DNA from: Begonia masoniana
Lineage: Eukaryota; Streptophyta; Magnoliopsida; Cucurbitales; Begoniaceae
DNA: 64,000 nt
Direction of reading: 5' to 3'
Assembly: GCA_022432975.1 (NCBI GenBank)
Contig: CM039514.1
Span: 9,159,519-9,223,518, forward strand
Numbering within the stretch: the first letter of the stretch is position 1; every line of letters begins with the position of its first letter. Under the pieces are notes generated by a model. It worked only from the letters and a program-made list of their open reading frames with translations. It was not told the DNA's origin and made no database searches. Position numbers and translations under genes: made by a program. Shown here one piece after another: positions 21,201 through 31,789 of the stretch.

Positions 21201-21362
21201 GAATATTTTATATGGTGGAGTTTCGATTAATAGGTTGTTAAGATCAATGGGCGTATAATCGGCGACGGACGAGTGGGGCCCGTGACTCGGATTTTACAAA
21301 CCGCATACAAGAAGCTAACAGAAGGATCAGGAGTAGCTATACCAACCTATCCTCAAAGTTGA
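9237..21362 (+). CDS. Sulfotransferase-like / branched-chain aminotransferase-like protein (possibly decaying)
   Basis: Eighteen exons give 537 codons plus stop in frame: 9237-9314, 9724-9822, 9905-9976, 11639-11731, 11915-12052, 12303-12361, 12469-12571, 16932-17120, 17209-17309, 17394-17448, 17603-17689, 17842-17893, 19640-19725, 20246-20329, 20452-20523, 20646-20726, 20992-21027, 21234-21362. The product resembles the plant family called branched-chain-amino-acid aminotransferase-like 1/2: an N-terminal P-loop sulfotransferase-like domain ([14 protein letters not shown], then FILIRNP) and a C-terminal class IV PLP aminotransferase domain ([39 protein letters not shown]). Two defects hit the second domain. 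The exon encoding the conserved SKIHHNNLL stretch, expected to hold the PLP lysine, is not found in 19726-20245. The GITRAT phosphate-binding motif reads GITLST. Frame is preserved throughout, so a shortened protein could be made. Substrates of the family are, to my knowledge, poorly defined. Confidence 0.85.
9990..11430. mobile_element. Unclassified AT-rich insertion in intron 3
   Basis: Intron 3 is about 1.66 kb while most neighbours are near 0.1-0.4 kb. Its left part begins near AAGTGTCGTGAAAAATAGTT with CGCAAGTATACGAGTCGT, a sequence style common at the ends of dispersed plant repeats. The right part ends near ATACACTTATG. A short inverted match (AAGTGT/ACACTT) marks the ends, but I found no target duplication and no coding frame. 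The region 10900-11270 contains a cluster of CGATCGATCG palindromes. A 70-bp direct repeat (GCCTCTGCTCCATAATCTTG onward) lies at about 11058-11170. Confidence 0.5.
10915..11270. repeat. Cluster of GCCGATCGATCGGC palindromic words
   Basis: At least eight full or partial copies of the CCGATCGATCG / CGATCAATCGGCTA palindrome in about 350 bp, interleaved with GCTTAA, AAGGGTTGCC and TTCTTCTGCT spacers. It is the same style of array as 6700-6890 and 30430-31790 but with a different word. Confidence 0.75.
12741..13046 (+). repeat. 5' LTR of the chimeric retrotransposon
   Basis: 306 bp, apparently identical to 16497-16802. The 1130-codon open frame containing the chimeric gene begins inside this LTR at 12913, but translation from there would read LTR and PBS sequence, so that start is not favoured. 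Confidence 0.95.
13048..13063 (+). other. Primer binding site, tRNA-iMet type
   Basis: TGGTATCAGAGAAGC starts one base after the 5' LTR. The first 11 bases match the complement of the initiator tRNA-Met 3' end. Confidence 0.85.
13075..16305 (+). CDS. Chimeric ORF: gag-N / BAG5 / HSP90 / Pumilio / WD40 / nucleotidyltransferase
   Basis: One uninterrupted frame of 1076 codons from the first ATG after the PBS. Residues 1-40 ([20 protein letters not shown]) look like a Ty3-type Gag N-terminus. Residues 47-141 hold an IQ motif ([14 protein letters not shown]) and a BAG domain, like BAG5-type co-chaperone regulators. Residues 178-285 are HSP90 pieces ([50 protein letters not shown]) with an internal deletion. 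Residues 285-347 are a Pumilio repeat stretch ([24 protein letters not shown]). Residues 388-499 are WD40 repeats resembling ROOT INITIATION DEFECTIVE 3 ([23 protein letters not shown]). Residues 510 onward match the plant PAP/OAS1-type nucleotidyltransferase family ([17 protein letters not shown]; Asp601 and Asp603 are the expected metal ligands; [19 protein letters not shown]). No intron is apparent in any piece, suggesting capture from spliced RNA. Whether it is translated is unknown. Confidence 0.85.
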   Translation: MAETRAKSLEELLAESKAQTEAILSLLNKLTQSQSSTGSERRRSESALIIQKVLRGFLVRKSVKKIIAMRREVNEIEKRLLKKEVVELIQSNTEEKLKVKETLENLLFDSVRGFDSRVRDCWTIFLKVTGLQKKFDAIVSGEETVDICNFAPTEENDNSAGIIISKNVENDSAEFVDLKQQLEYLEERRLKDLGKEHSEFISYPISRGMEKTTEKEISDDEDKKEYAAFYKGGEEITSLKDYVTRMKDDQNDIYYTTDGGKKAVETSPFLEKLKKKGYEVLYMDDPFGNYVVQKLVEVCGEEQRTQTLLLMTRRELELARICLDMHGTRSLQKLLEHLTTREQIQERKMDSGNPTILTVSSSEILIRKILNYKSTRKKLHYKPQVAVKSFPAELIMQVAATKEGTYIVGRGLSGDIFLWEGSFGRLLKKWHAYYRVVTCLVFSDDDSLLGSGLEDEWSRVWSLLTIELTALNPGEHVFLAGSRDGKIYVYALNAKSDINSKHGLHNTELNGVVSEKKLSSSSSSLSPPLFFSNHADIGVDCWRIAEDATRGIIDQVQPTVFSDHRRKAAIDYVQRLIRNCVGCEIFAFGSVPLKTYLPDGDIDLTTFGGINVEEALANNVFSVLDSEDKNGAAEFVVKDVKLLHAEVKLVKCLIQNVVVDISFNQLGGLCTLYFLVQVDRLVGKDHLFKRSTVLIKAWCYYESRILGAYHGLISTYALETLVLYIFHFFHSTLNGPLEVLFRFLDYFSKFDWDNFYINFNGPVRISLLPEIFAEFPENSGDDLLLSNDFLANCVETFSVPAKGCEPNMRACPLEHLNIFDPLKENNNLGRSVSKGNFSRIRSALAFSASKLGSFLSQSEENVEDEVGMFFCNTLDRHGSGQRPDVQNCDPSSRWSGLGSPVLLSDVELQKNLMSNETEFAYSGVTMGEHRQRHGCDTDVKTTEDDNSCGTTIKNEILGTFVPVASSTIFSEVNGLRNGTVISQDRLSPDATELDISRLEDPAFSESALQSFPSSVEATSLPFGTGIHAPHLIFSSSKRGAEPTLPVDASTEKEKEKKTAAARNNLPESVSGTRMKR
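16497..16802 (+). repeat. 3' LTR of the chimeric retrotransposon
   Basis: 306 bp, apparently identical to the 5' LTR, preceded by the polypurine tract AAGGGGGAGGA at about 16484-16494 and followed by the AACAA target duplication. Confidence 0.95.
18100..18638 (-). mobile_element. TRIM-like element in intron 12
   Basis: Two diverged direct repeats (18100-18335 and 18405-18638, about 235 bp each, ends T(G/A)TGGAGTCTC and CCACA) flank only about 69 bp. Next to the right repeat the minus strand reads TGGTATCAGAGCCAGATTC, a tRNA-iMet-type primer binding site, so the element runs on the minus strand and the right repeat is its 5' LTR. Imperfect target duplication GAAAC / TAAAC. No coding capacity. 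The LTRs are clearly diverged, so this is an older insertion than the intron 7 element. Confidence 0.75.
18639..19639. other. Remainder of intron 12
   Basis: AT-rich intron sequence. Part of it (19070-19330) looks repeat-like (a CACACATTCACAAATGTGGAGG imperfect palindrome and a CTCTCTTCC-rich stretch), but I cannot assign it to a family. Confidence 0.4.
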
Positions 21363-24129
21363 TGACTTTTTTTCTATATCAAGGTTCTAATTCTTCTCCT
21401 TTCAACTTTACTCCATTTGAGAGACACGAGTTTATATTGGGTCCTGTTTTAAAAACCAGTTTTCTGTTTGAAAAATCATTCTAAAGGCCAAGTGTTTTTT
21501 TGAAAAAACTACTTTTTTTTGTTGTTTTCAATCTTTTAATCCTCGTCTTTTGTAGAGTTTTATCCTTTGTCATTTTCTTGTCGATCAGATTTGCGTGATG
21601 TACTGCTATTCCATCCTCGATCATCGTCGAGAACCATCAATCCACATAACGGGTGATTTCCGGGCCGAAGTTGAAACTACGACTACGAGGACTGGTATCT
21701 AGACATGAGAGTTAGCACAATTTAAATAAATAACAACCAGAGTTTGTGTGAATCAATGGCGGGTCTGTTGCTTTTTTGGTAAATGTTTGAATGATTAGTT
21801 TCTGAAAACTAATGTTTCACCAATTCTAGAGAAAGAGAGTGGAAGGAGAGGCTTTGAATTAAATATGAATTTATGTAAATTTCTTATGTATTGGATTTGA
21901 AAATCATTTTCTTACGTTTGACCACTGACTCTTGTGGACGTGACAAAATAAAGGGTTATTTCTTAAATAGATTAAGATAATCTTTATATCAAAAGGCAAA
22001 AATAAAAAATAAAAAACCTTTTAATTTAAATAAATATTTTAAAATCTTTTAGAGAAAAATGAGAAGAAAATTCTTGATTATTTAAGGACACTCGTTATCG
22101 TAGATTTATTTACGAGACTTGAAATAACACATTTCATAAACGTCAAATATTCGTTTCAAGTGCAAATTAAACCCTAACATTAGAAAGTTCAAGTAATATC
22201 TAGAACTTTTAAAATATTTTATTTGTAATGTTGAATGTATGTTTTAATTTTAAATTTTGACGTGACATTTATGTATTGTCAAAATATCTGTGATAGAAAA
22301 AAAATATATAGATGTTTCTCTTCATATTATTATAATTGATCAAATTAAGAGAGAGATAGAAAAATATGACTTAGTGACGGAACGATTTATAATAATACTT
22401 TATAATATCTTCGCTTCATAGAGCCCTTTTATCTATCCATTCTTTGGGTACATGATTGAGTTACATTGTTCAATTATACATCGTTTTCGACTCCATAAGT
22501 GACATAGCAGGAAGCAGAAAGAATAAGAAACACTCTCAAAAAAGAAATCTTAGTTTTCCAAAAGTAACTTCAATAATGTCAAAAAAGATCTCAATTCTGA
22601 GTTTCATCCAAAATAAATAACTGACGATTAAGGAAATTCTAATAAAATTAAATAATGTAGGAAATACTAAATAAAAACTTGGACTGTCAATATGAGGGCC
22701 GAAATGATTGATTTTGGGCCCGAGAAAGGTCAGCCACGGGTAAATCCCATGACAAGTTGTGGCCTCTGCGAGTGGTTCGATTTGATATCTTTTAATAACG
22801 ATTCTGATACCCGTAGCAGAAGTTATAACCCTTTTAAGTTAAAGAGGTCACTAATTTTCATCAATGAACTACAACTGAAACGTCAATTAGCAGAAAGTTC
22901 AAAGTTTAAAATTTTGATTTGAATTTTCACTATGTATTATAAACTACTTACAATGCGACAATGAATCGTAAAAGGGAAAGAAGAAAGATTATAATAGACA
23001 CTTATATTTACGTGGAAACCTTTGTAAAAAACTTATTAATAGAAGCAGAAAAAAATTATTATAAGATTAAACTTATATTAAAAATTTTTTGTGATATAAT
23101 ATAATGAAATTTTTTTCAAAATATTAATTGTTTTGTTTTTTAATTATGTAGTTTTTTTAATTGAATTAAAATATAAGAGTAATATTTTGTTTACGTTCTA
23201 ATTTCACACTCTGACGTGGCGATTGAATGTCGCTTACTCATTAATTTATGTAATTTATTATTTATTTTATACCATAATAATTTTATCAAATATAGAGCTA
23301 CAAGTAATCATTACGTCATTGTGTGAAATTATAATATAAAATTAAATTGTCAACATAGTGTCACACAAAATATAGTTTAGATTGTCAAAATATAACACAT
23401 GAAAATACGTGGAATTAGAGTGGGTACTTCAAGTAAAAGACCAAAAACATGATGGTTTGTGTCCAAAATAGAAATTCGCCATCTTTCATTTGGTAAAGCA
23501 TCTTGTCCTTGTTGGCAAATAGTAACCTGTCGACAGCCTGGTGCAACTGTTGACCCGACCCAACATTTTATTAAGTTCGTCTCCCGGTTGTGACACAACC
23601 GTTCAATTACGATTGAACCGACCCATTGAAACTTGACTCGAACCGACTTGGTTTACTTTGAAATGATTTGATTTTGCTCGGTTTGATTTTGTTTGGTTCA
23701 AGCCTTAGATTATTCAAGTTTGGACTTTGTCTGAGTCCGTTTCGACTTGGTTTACGTCAGTTTTTAGTTGGTTTGGGCTAATTTTGTTTGATTTAATCAC
23801 GTTTTGATAATTTTTAAAATTCAAATTAAAAATATATAAATATTATAAAATGAGACTATTTTGGACATTAAAAATTTTAGTATATCGATCAAAAATTTTG
23901 TTACTCTTTGTTTGTTTCTCATTAAATTTGAGTAATTTCATTGGATGAGAATAAGAATAAGAAGTATGTGTCAAAATTTGAAAATTATAACATCATTATC
24001 ACTAATTTATGTTTATTCTTTCATAATTTTAGGTTGAGAGAACATCTAAAATTAAGAAATTACGGACTTCAAGAAGTATTGCAATAAAAAAAAACCATGA
24101 CCTTAAAACGAAAATGAGAATTGCATAAA
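21363..24129. other. 3' UTR and AT-rich intergenic region
   Basis: The first few hundred bases are probably the 3' UTR of the BCAT-like gene; the segment at 21715-21835 recurs at 370-480. Beyond about 21900 the sequence is AT-rich with only short open frames and no recognised family. A CGGTTTGATTT/GACTTGGTTT-rich patch lies at 23600-23800. Confidence 0.5.
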
Positions 24130-24134
24130 ATAAT

Positions 24135-24955
24135 GTCATATAGATTTTCGGGTAAAATCCAAAAAATGGACTCAACTATCGGATGAGTTAAAAAATGGAT
24201 TGAACTTTTTTTTTTTTTTGCCGAAAAACAGCTTAAACTATCGAAAACGTCCAAAAAATAGCTTCCCAGCAAACCGTTTATCCCCCTATATGCCCCGCGT
24301 TCCGTTTTCTGTGGGGTCATTTTTTGTGCTGGAGAACCCCCCCGCGTTCAAATTTTTGAAGGAAGAACAGTTTGCCGCGTTCTGAGAACGGCAAACCATT
24401 CTCCATTCAGAAATTTAAACGCGAAGAGGAACTTTTATAAATTAATTTAAAAAAATACCAAATGATATTTAATTTACTTGAAATTTTAATTACATATTCA
24501 CCACATTATGGGAAGATAATCTGAAAATTTTCGTGATTTTAGAATACTTGTACGATATATTATAATTTTAGATATTTATTTTATAAAAAAAATTATAATA
24601 ACTCATACAAGTGTTATAAAATCACGAAAATTTTTAATTTATCTTCCATGATGTTTTGAATATGTGGTTAAAATTTCAAGTAAATTGAATATCGTTTGAT
24701 ATTTTTTTAAATTAATTTATAAAAGCTCCTCTTCTCGTTTAAATTTCTAAAGGGAGAACGGTTTGACGTTCTCAGAACGCGGCAAACTGTTCTCCCTTTA
24801 GAAATTTGAACGCCGGGGCATATCGGTTTGCCGGGAGGCCATTTTTTGGACGTTTTCGATAGTTTAAGCCGTTTTTTGGCAAAAAAAAAAAATCAATCTA
24901 TTTTTTGAACTTATTCGATAGTTGAGTCCATTTTTTGGATTTTACCCTAAATTTT
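24135..24955. mobile_element. Foldback element with long inverted repeats
   Basis: The left end (GGGTAAAATCCAAAAAATGG, then ACTCAACTATCGG, CCGAAAAACAGCTTAAACTA) is mirrored at 24830-24952 (AGTTTAAGCCGTTTTTTGGC, CGATAGTTGAGTCC, TTGGATTTTACCC). Inside, GAACGGTTTGCCGTTCTCAGAACG-like arms and then an AT-rich core (ATCGTTTGATATTTTTTTAA, AAATCACGAAAATTTT) are also inverted. The whole of about 0.8 kb can fold on itself. It has no coding potential. Confidence 0.8.
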
Positions 24956-26040
24956 TTATGTGATTTGTCACATTAATGGCATACCGTAGATTACCTTATT
25001 CATTATTATAGCATGATAAATTAGAAACTTGTAAATTTCTTTTGCTCATGTTAAACAAACATGCATATAATAAAATATTTGTTATTGAATATGGAATAAA
25101 TAAAGAAAAGAAAAAGTCTAAGGTAATATATAATTAGCATTAGTATATTAAAAATTATTCAAACTTTGACTTTTTCAATCAAACTACATGAATTTGTTTG
25201 GTTTACTTCTACTTATAGTTTGAATTGATTTGAATATTTTGATTCTATTTGATATCTTCTAAGGATACTTCCTCAAGATAAGTTCATTGACCATCACGTA
25301 TCATAAATCAATATTTTGATTCTATTCATTGTTGGATATTGACTATGATTTTCTAGGTTACGGCGAAAAATCTATTAGTTAAACGAGTCTTTGAGTGCAA
25401 TAAAAAAATTTGATAGTTTATTCGTCAGTGCTTAGATCAGTTCGATCGATGCAACTACTCAAGCAAACCATTCTTGTAATCAAACTCTGATTGCAGAAAA
25501 TAATTAGTGGAGCTGTTTTCGATTATTGTTCCCTTTATAAAGGTCCGTACGCGTTACTCACCTGTTTGTTACTCGAAACACCACTTTCAATCTGACTAGC
25601 ATGTTTTAAGCATGAAATATAAAATTTAATTGTACACTGTTATGTGTCGTTTGTTCATATATGGCTCATGTTAGTGGATAATACTAGAATGTAAATTAAA
25701 ATTTAATTATTATTTTATAAAATTTACATATTGAATGTGTTGAAATTAATAGGTGATGCCATGTAAATTAACTTTTTTCAAATTAATTATTTCAATTTTT
25801 TTAAATTAATAAATTTGTTCTATAGTGGGAAAATACCATAAAAAGTCAAAAGTTTAGATTTGACCGGATTGAATGTTAGGACGAGAGGCGAAGAAGTCAA
25901 AATTGGCCAGCGTATGGGTGGGACCACTCTACCTTGTGTACACCACTAATTATAAATAAACATTTGTTAATCTGATTCTCCTACAACTTTATTCCCTACT
26001 TCGCACTCCACCCTACTCCTCACTCCATTTAACCCTCTAG
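24956..26040. other. AT-rich intergenic DNA
   Basis: Nothing recognised. No open frame above about 60 codons with a family signature. Confidence 0.5.
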
Positions 26041-26600
26041 GGTTAAATTCAAAAAAGAGATCAACTATGGATAAAGTTCATAAAATTTTTTTATCCAAAA
26101 AAAAAAAATTAAAGTATCGAAAACCTGCAAAAAATGGCCTCCAGACAAATCGATATGTCTCGCGTTCAAATTTCTGAAGTGAGAACGGTTTGCCACCTTC
26201 TGAGAACGGCAAACCGTTATCAGAACATGTGGTAAAAATTTCAAGTAAATTGAATATCATTTGCTATTTTTTTAAAAATAATTTATAAAGTGAAAAAGAA
26301 TTTTAATAAATTAATTTTAAAAAAATATCAAACGATATTCAATTTACTTTAACTTTTTACCATATGTTCACCACAATGAGAAGATAATCTGGAAATTTTC
26401 GTGATTTTAGAATACGTGTACAATATATTATAATTTTAGTTAATTATTTTCTAAAAAAATTATAATAAATCATTCAAGTGTTATAAAATCACAAAAATTT
26501 TCATATTATCTTTTCATGATGTGGTGAACATGTGGTAAACATTTCAAGTAAATTGAATATTATTTGATATTTTTTTTAAAATTAATTTATAAAGATTCTT
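26041..26600. mobile_element. Degenerate relative of the 24135-24955 foldback
   Basis: It starts with a mutated version of the same outer arm (GGGTTAAATTCAAAAAAGAG), includes the GAACGGTTTGCC / GAGAACGGCAAACCGTT module, and has the same AT-rich mirrored core (ATATCAAACGATATTCAATT; GTGAACATGTGGTAAACATT). The right outer arm is missing. Confidence 0.65.
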
Positions 26601-27405
26601 CTCTAAAATTAACTATTTATAATTTATTACATTAATTGTACCTATCATTGTTTGACATCGAATAATTTAACAGGATAAACATAACATTGTTCTCGTAAAA
26701 AAAAATACCAAAATCACTCAAACTATTCTATTCATTTATGGAAATTGTTCAAATGGAGAAGATCAACGGACAAAACCGTGATTATTTTACTACAAATCTA
26801 ATCAAGGAAACTTAATCACTGATACCTTTAAAGTTCGAACGTTATTTGATTAAAATAAATTACAACGACATATTTGCTCTTCACCCTAAATTTTCTATAT
26901 CTCGTTCATTTGTTATTGTAATTAATTTTCTATATCTCGTTCTTCTTCTTCATTTGATGTTTTAATTAATTTTATTTTTTAATTCTAATTATTTATTTAT
27001 TTGTTACGTAGTGAAAATATAATATTAATTTTATATAATATTTTTCTTTTAATTAAAATTTTAATAATATAATTGTGGTTAAGATGCATTTGTCAAGCTT
27101 ATAGGTTATTAGTTGTTGCAGTGGTAGGACAGATTTACGTGGAAGCTTCTCGGTGGTCGCGGAGAATCCACGTGGACGTTAGCTATGACGTAAGCACCTT
27201 GACTTTAACGGAAAATTCCTTTAGCTGGTCCCCACAGTAAGTTCCAGACGACACCGTTTCAGCTCACAGGTTTTAGCTTTCTCATTTATAACGCGTCTCT
27301 CTTCTTTATAGTCTATTCCTCTGCAAATCTCTCCCCTGTTCAATGCGTTCTCCGCCATAGCTGAACTTCATCAAGCTTTGACTACTCAAGTGGGAGGCTT
27401 CTAGC
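26601..27405 (+). promoter_or_regulatory. Upstream region and 5' UTR of the ATL gene
   Basis: AT-rich to about 27110, then GC content rises. TTCTCATTTATAACGCG near 27277 may contain a TATA-like element upstream of the ATG at 27406. A GACGT-containing stretch (GTGGACGTTAGCTATGACGTAAGC) at 27171-27195 could be a bZIP site. Both are inferences from motif resemblance. Confidence 0.35.
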
Positions 27406-28536
27406 ATGAATTTCACGATCAAGGAAAGACAGATCGTTCCTACGAGAAGCTCTTCTTCAAGCTTGATCTCTACTTCCCGGCATGGAATCGGTACTTTCCT
27501 CATTTTTCTCCTTCTCCTTGTTTTTGCTTCGTCGGCCAACGCGCAGACTGATACGAATCCGAGGAACGATCAGTATCAGGGATTTAGCCCGTCTATGGCG
27601 GTGATAGTCGTGGTACTTGTTGCCTCGCTTTTCTTCATGGCTTTCTTCTCCGTCTACATCCGGCAATGCTCCAATCCGCAATCCGCCGGCGGAAGCGTCA
27701 GAAACCTTGCGGGAGCAGTCACCGGGAGATCGAGACGCGCCGCTCGCGGCCTCGATGCGAGTGTGATCGGCACGTTTCCGACTTTCGCCTACTCTGAGGT
27801 GAAGGAGCTGAAGAAGGGGAATGGGGCGCTAGAATGCGCCGTGTGTTTAAACGAGTTCGAAGAGGACGAAACGCTGCGTTTGATCCCCAAGTGTGACCAT
27901 GTCTTCCACCCTGACTGCATCGACGCCTGGTTAGGGAACCACACCACCTGTCCGGTTTGCCGAGCCAACCTGGTCCCTCAACCCGACGACCCGGCAGGTC
28001 AACCCACTGAGTCCACCGCCGAGTTAGATATTGAGTCCCAAACCCAGGCCGTCGAAGAACAACAGCCAGGTTCGTCTTCTCAAGCGATTGCGCCTCAACC
28101 TCCGGCGACGAAAGTTTTGAATAGAAACCGTACACGTGGCTCCAGGTCGAGCGGATTACGGTGGTTCTATTCACGTTCTCATTCGACGGGTCATTCTCTA
28201 GTCCAACCAGGCGAAAACACGGAGAGATACACGTTGAGATTGCCGGTGGAGGTAAGAAAGCAAATAATGAACCGGCAATTGAACCGGGCGTCAAGCCTGG
28301 TGTTGTTGCCGAGTGAAATCAGTTCACGGGCAGGGTACAGATTGAGTGGCGGTGAAGGGAGCGGTCGAGGGAAGTCCTCCCGTCGTCTCGATCGGACGGC
28401 AACAGCAAAGTCCGATAGGTGGGTGTTTTCGATGACTCCGCCGTTTTTAACGAGGATGTCATCCATGAAAACGGCGAAGGTGATGACGGCTGATGGCGAG
28501 GGAACGTCGACGCAAGAATCAAAACTTGGAGTGTAG
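27406..28536 (+). CDS. RING-H2 E3 ubiquitin ligase, ATL6/ATL31-like
   Basis: A 376-residue single-exon gene. Order: N-terminal hydrophobic stretch (about residues 27-46), a transmembrane segment (about 64-84, AVIVVVLVASLFFMAFF), the family GLD motif (115-117), then the RING-H2 domain with Cys144, Cys147, Cys163, His165, His168, Cys171, Cys182 and Cys185 and the conserved Pro and Trp. The C-terminal tail keeps blocks seen in ATL6/ATL31 (HSTGHSLVQPGENTERYTLRLP, LDRTATAKSDRWVFSM). In Arabidopsis those proteins ubiquitinate 14-3-3 proteins and act in carbon/nitrogen balance and defence; by similarity this is a membrane-anchored ligase with a comparable role. Intronless structure is typical for ATL genes. 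No defect seen. Confidence 0.93.
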   Translation: MNFTIKERQIVPTRSSSSSLISTSRHGIGTFLIFLLLLVFASSANAQTDTNPRNDQYQGFSPSMAVIVVVLVASLFFMAFFSVYIRQCSNPQSAGGSVRNLAGAVTGRSRRAARGLDASVIGTFPTFAYSEVKELKKGNGALECAVCLNEFEEDETLRLIPKCDHVFHPDCIDAWLGNHTTCPVCRANLVPQPDDPAGQPTESTAELDIESQTQAVEEQQPGSSSQAIAPQPPATKVLNRNRTRGSRSSGLRWFYSRSHSTGHSLVQPGENTERYTLRLPVEVRKQIMNRQLNRASSLVLLPSEISSRAGYRLSGGEGSGRGKSSRRLDRTATAKSDRWVFSMTPPFLTRMSSMKTAKVMTADGEGTSTQESKLGV

Positions 28537-28699
28537 GGGATTGGTCCGGGCCGGAGTCGTCTGATTCCACTTAGCCAGTAGCCAACTATTGGGTTTCTTT
28601 TTGCGATTAGTTATTTTTTTATTATAATGCCACGTGGCTGAAGGCTTGTAAAAATGTTTCGCAAGAATTTGTACCGGTGGAAATTACCATTCAACCCCT

Positions 28700-29445
28700 A
28701 GTAGATGAGCGCATAATACAATATCGTTTGATATTTTTTAAAAAATTAATTTATAAAGTAAAAAAAAAATTGAGATTAATTTAAAATAAATACTAAAAGA
28801 TATTAGATTTATTTGAAATTTTTTCAACATGTTCACCACAGTAGATAATAAAAAAATTTTCGTGATTTTTTAAAATTTGTATGATTTATTATAATATTTT
28901 TATAAAATATTAAAATAAAATTACAATAAATTGTACCTATATTAAAAAATTACGAAAATTTTTAATAATATTTTTTAAAAAAATAATTTATAAAATGAAA
29001 AAAAAATTGAGATTAATTTTAAAAAAATACCAAAAAATATTATATTTATTTGAAATTTTTTTTACATGTTCACCACATCATCGGTAGATAATAAAAAAAA
29101 TTTCGTGATTTTTTAAAACTTGTATGATTTATTATAATGTTTTTATAAAATACTAAAATAAAATTACAATAAATTGTACCTGTGTTAAAAAATCACGAAA
29201 ATTTTTAAATTATTTTCTCATTAAGTAGTGAACGTGTGATAAAAAATTTAAGTAAATCCAATATCATTTGGTAATTTTTTAAATGAGAGTTTAACGAAAT
29301 TGTTGATGGAATGTCAAAACTGATAACAGAATTAAAGTATATAGTTTTATTTGCCGGCTTTTTTAGTACATGGGGCTAACTGAAAGTCTAAAATAAAGTG
29401 TATAGTACATGGTTAAAATCGATAATTACTTTTTTTTTTATTATT
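28700..29445. mobile_element. Foldback relic related to 7333-8046
   Basis: The right end (ATGTCAAAACTGATAACAGA, TTTTTTAGTACATGGGGCTA, ACTGAAAGTCTAAAATAAAG, GTACATGGTTAAAATC) matches the right end of the 7333-8046 element and extends further outward. The AT-rich mirrored core is present, partly duplicated. The left outer arm is missing. Confidence 0.65.
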
Positions 29446-30275
29446 GAGAAGAAACTTTTCCAAATAATTGAAAACAAAAATAATTTTACTGACAATATAA
29501 GTAATACAGAATAATTTTGTCTGAAAGAATATTTTAGAAGTCATAGATAGAACTAATTGACAACACTATGAAAACAAAACTTATAATTCTAAATTGCCTT
29601 TAACAGCCGGCACAACTACATATATTAAAGTCATAAATTAGAAATAATTTCTATTATAATAATTCTTTCCTTATTATTACAATTAAACCGAAATCATTAA
29701 TATGGAATTAATGACATCATAAAATTAATTTCCACTTTCAATTAATTAATTATAATACATGCACCAATGAATTAATCTATCTAACAATTAATTTAAATCA
29801 GATTGTTAAAACAAAATGTCAAATAGAGCTCTTTTATATATATGTAGGTAGATATCAATCAGACAAAAGTGAAAACTATGTAATTAAATAAATATAAATA
29901 ATATTATATTTACTTTCTAATTTTACATTTTAATATTATTGTAAGTGTTATTCATTACTTAATGTAATATTTAAAATAAATTATAAATAGTTAAAACAAA
30001 ATATTAATTATATCATTGACGAGATGTTTTAAAAAATATGATTAGAGCGTAGAATTAGAAAATAAATTCGATATTATTCAAATTTAAATCAACCGAGCTT
30101 AAATTTAGTCAATCTAAGTAATAACTTTTGCAATGTTGAGTCACAAATCATAATCACTGTATTTGAAATGAGAAATGTCAGATTTATTTTTTAATTTTAT
30201 ATTCTAATTTTACATTATGACGTGATAATTACGTCATTGATTAGTTAGTGGATTAATAAAAATGAATAGAATAAT
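29446..30275. other. AT-rich intergenic DNA
   Basis: Very AT-rich. No gene or recognised element. Confidence 0.5.
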
Positions 30276-30429
30276 TAACAAAAAAAACCTTTAAACTATA
30301 GGGTCATTAACAAACTCGTCCTTAAATTATGTTTGTTAACAAGATCACCCTTAAACTATGACTCATTAACAAAACAACTCTTGTTGTCTAAATGTTGGTT
30401 AAAATTTGGTCGTGAGGGAGCCCGGTCTT

Positions 30430-31013
30430 CTAGAGCGGGATCCCGCTCCGTGAGCTTTTTGCCCAGGAGCAGAAGCCTGCTTTTCAACAGCGAGGTCTTA
30501 CTCCTTTTTTTTCTTTTGGAACGGGATCCCGCTCACCATCTCCAGAGTGGGATCCCGCTCTCTACAACGAGTTCCCGCTCCAGCTCCAGAATCAGCATAT
30601 ATATTGTCTCTGGAGCGGGCTCTCGCTCCATGAACAATAAATAAATAACGCAATCAAAACTCTCATATTGACAATTTGTTTTCTCTAGGCGAAATCTCTC
30701 ATTCGCTCGTTGTTATCATTTAGAATGGGATCCTACTGACGAAGGGCAGTATCTCGCTCCAAAGACAGTGCACACTATTTTTTGAGTTGTTTTTACGTTA
30801 TTTATTTAATTTCTACAGACGTAGCTCTACCCATTGTCCAATAAATTTTCATAGTGTTGTAATTCCACTTTCATTACTCATATCCTTGGAAGAATCTCAA
30901 TCTACAAGTACAATGATTAACGAAAACTCACTTTTGTTCCATCCCACCACTACTTCATTTCTACTGTGAATTGAACTGAACGAAATTTTTCTCTGTTTCT
31001 TCCAAGGGCTTCA

Positions 31014-31052
<39 letters not shown>

Positions 31053-31785
31053 TTTATTGCTTTTTCTCTTCACTTCAAAGTCACAATTTCTAGATCTTCA
31101 TTCAAATGGCATAACTTCATCCTAAAAATCAAATTTGTAAAACTTCAAATACAAATTGAACGAGTAGATTTGAAAATTATCAATAAAAGAGATTTAGAAT
31201 CATACAAAGACTTGATTATTTTATATTTACAATGCTACTTAGTTTCATTGGGTCATAATTTCTAAACTACATGTGCCCTTGTGCCTTTGAAAAAAGAATC
31301 ATACAGTTACAAAACAGCATAAAATTATTCACAGTTTTAAAAGTATCTTCATTTTTTTTAGAATAAAACTCAAGAAAAAAAACATGTCAATGGGCGGGAT
31401 CCCACCCTTCGATCGCGGGATCCTGCTCTAAATGACAACGAGCGGATGAAAGATTTTGTCTGGAAAGAAAAAATCGCACGTATGAGAGATTTTGATCGCG
31501 TTATTATTTATATATTGTCCATGGAACAGGAACCCGCTCTTCAACATCAAGCTCCTACTCCAGAAACAGTGTATATACTGATTCTGAAGCGGAAACCTGC
31601 TGTAGAGAGCGGGATCCCGCTCTAAAAACAGTGTCTAAGAGTGGAAGCCTGCTCTTCAACAACGCGCTCTTCAACAGCGGGATCCTGCTCTAGAAGAAAA
31701 AAAAAAAGGAACGGGATTCCGCTGTTGAAAAGAGGACTCCTGCTCCTAGGCAAAAACTCACGTAGCGGAATCCCGCTCTCGAAGA
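30430..31785. repeat. Dispersed GAGCGGGATCCCGCTC palindromes
   Basis: About a dozen full or partial copies of the 16-bp palindrome (for example near 30435, 30520, 30545, 31393, 31600, 31675, 31705) spread through the foldback interior, many followed by AGAAGCCTGCTCTTCAACA-like sequence. The intervening AT-rich sequence is not recognised. Confidence 0.75.
31019..31049. repeat. (CT)n microsatellite
   Basis: About 15 CT dinucleotides in a row. Confidence 0.95.
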
Positions 31786-31789
31786 CCAG

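Noticed and set aside
22692..22922. Small ORF in the intergenic region
   Set aside because: No family resemblance, no nearby splice or promoter support, and lies in AT-rich DNA with other chance frames.
30333..30644. 103-codon ORF with SRAGSRSVSFLPRSRS
   Set aside because: Created by the GAGCGGGATCCCGCTC palindromes inside a foldback element; not a gene.
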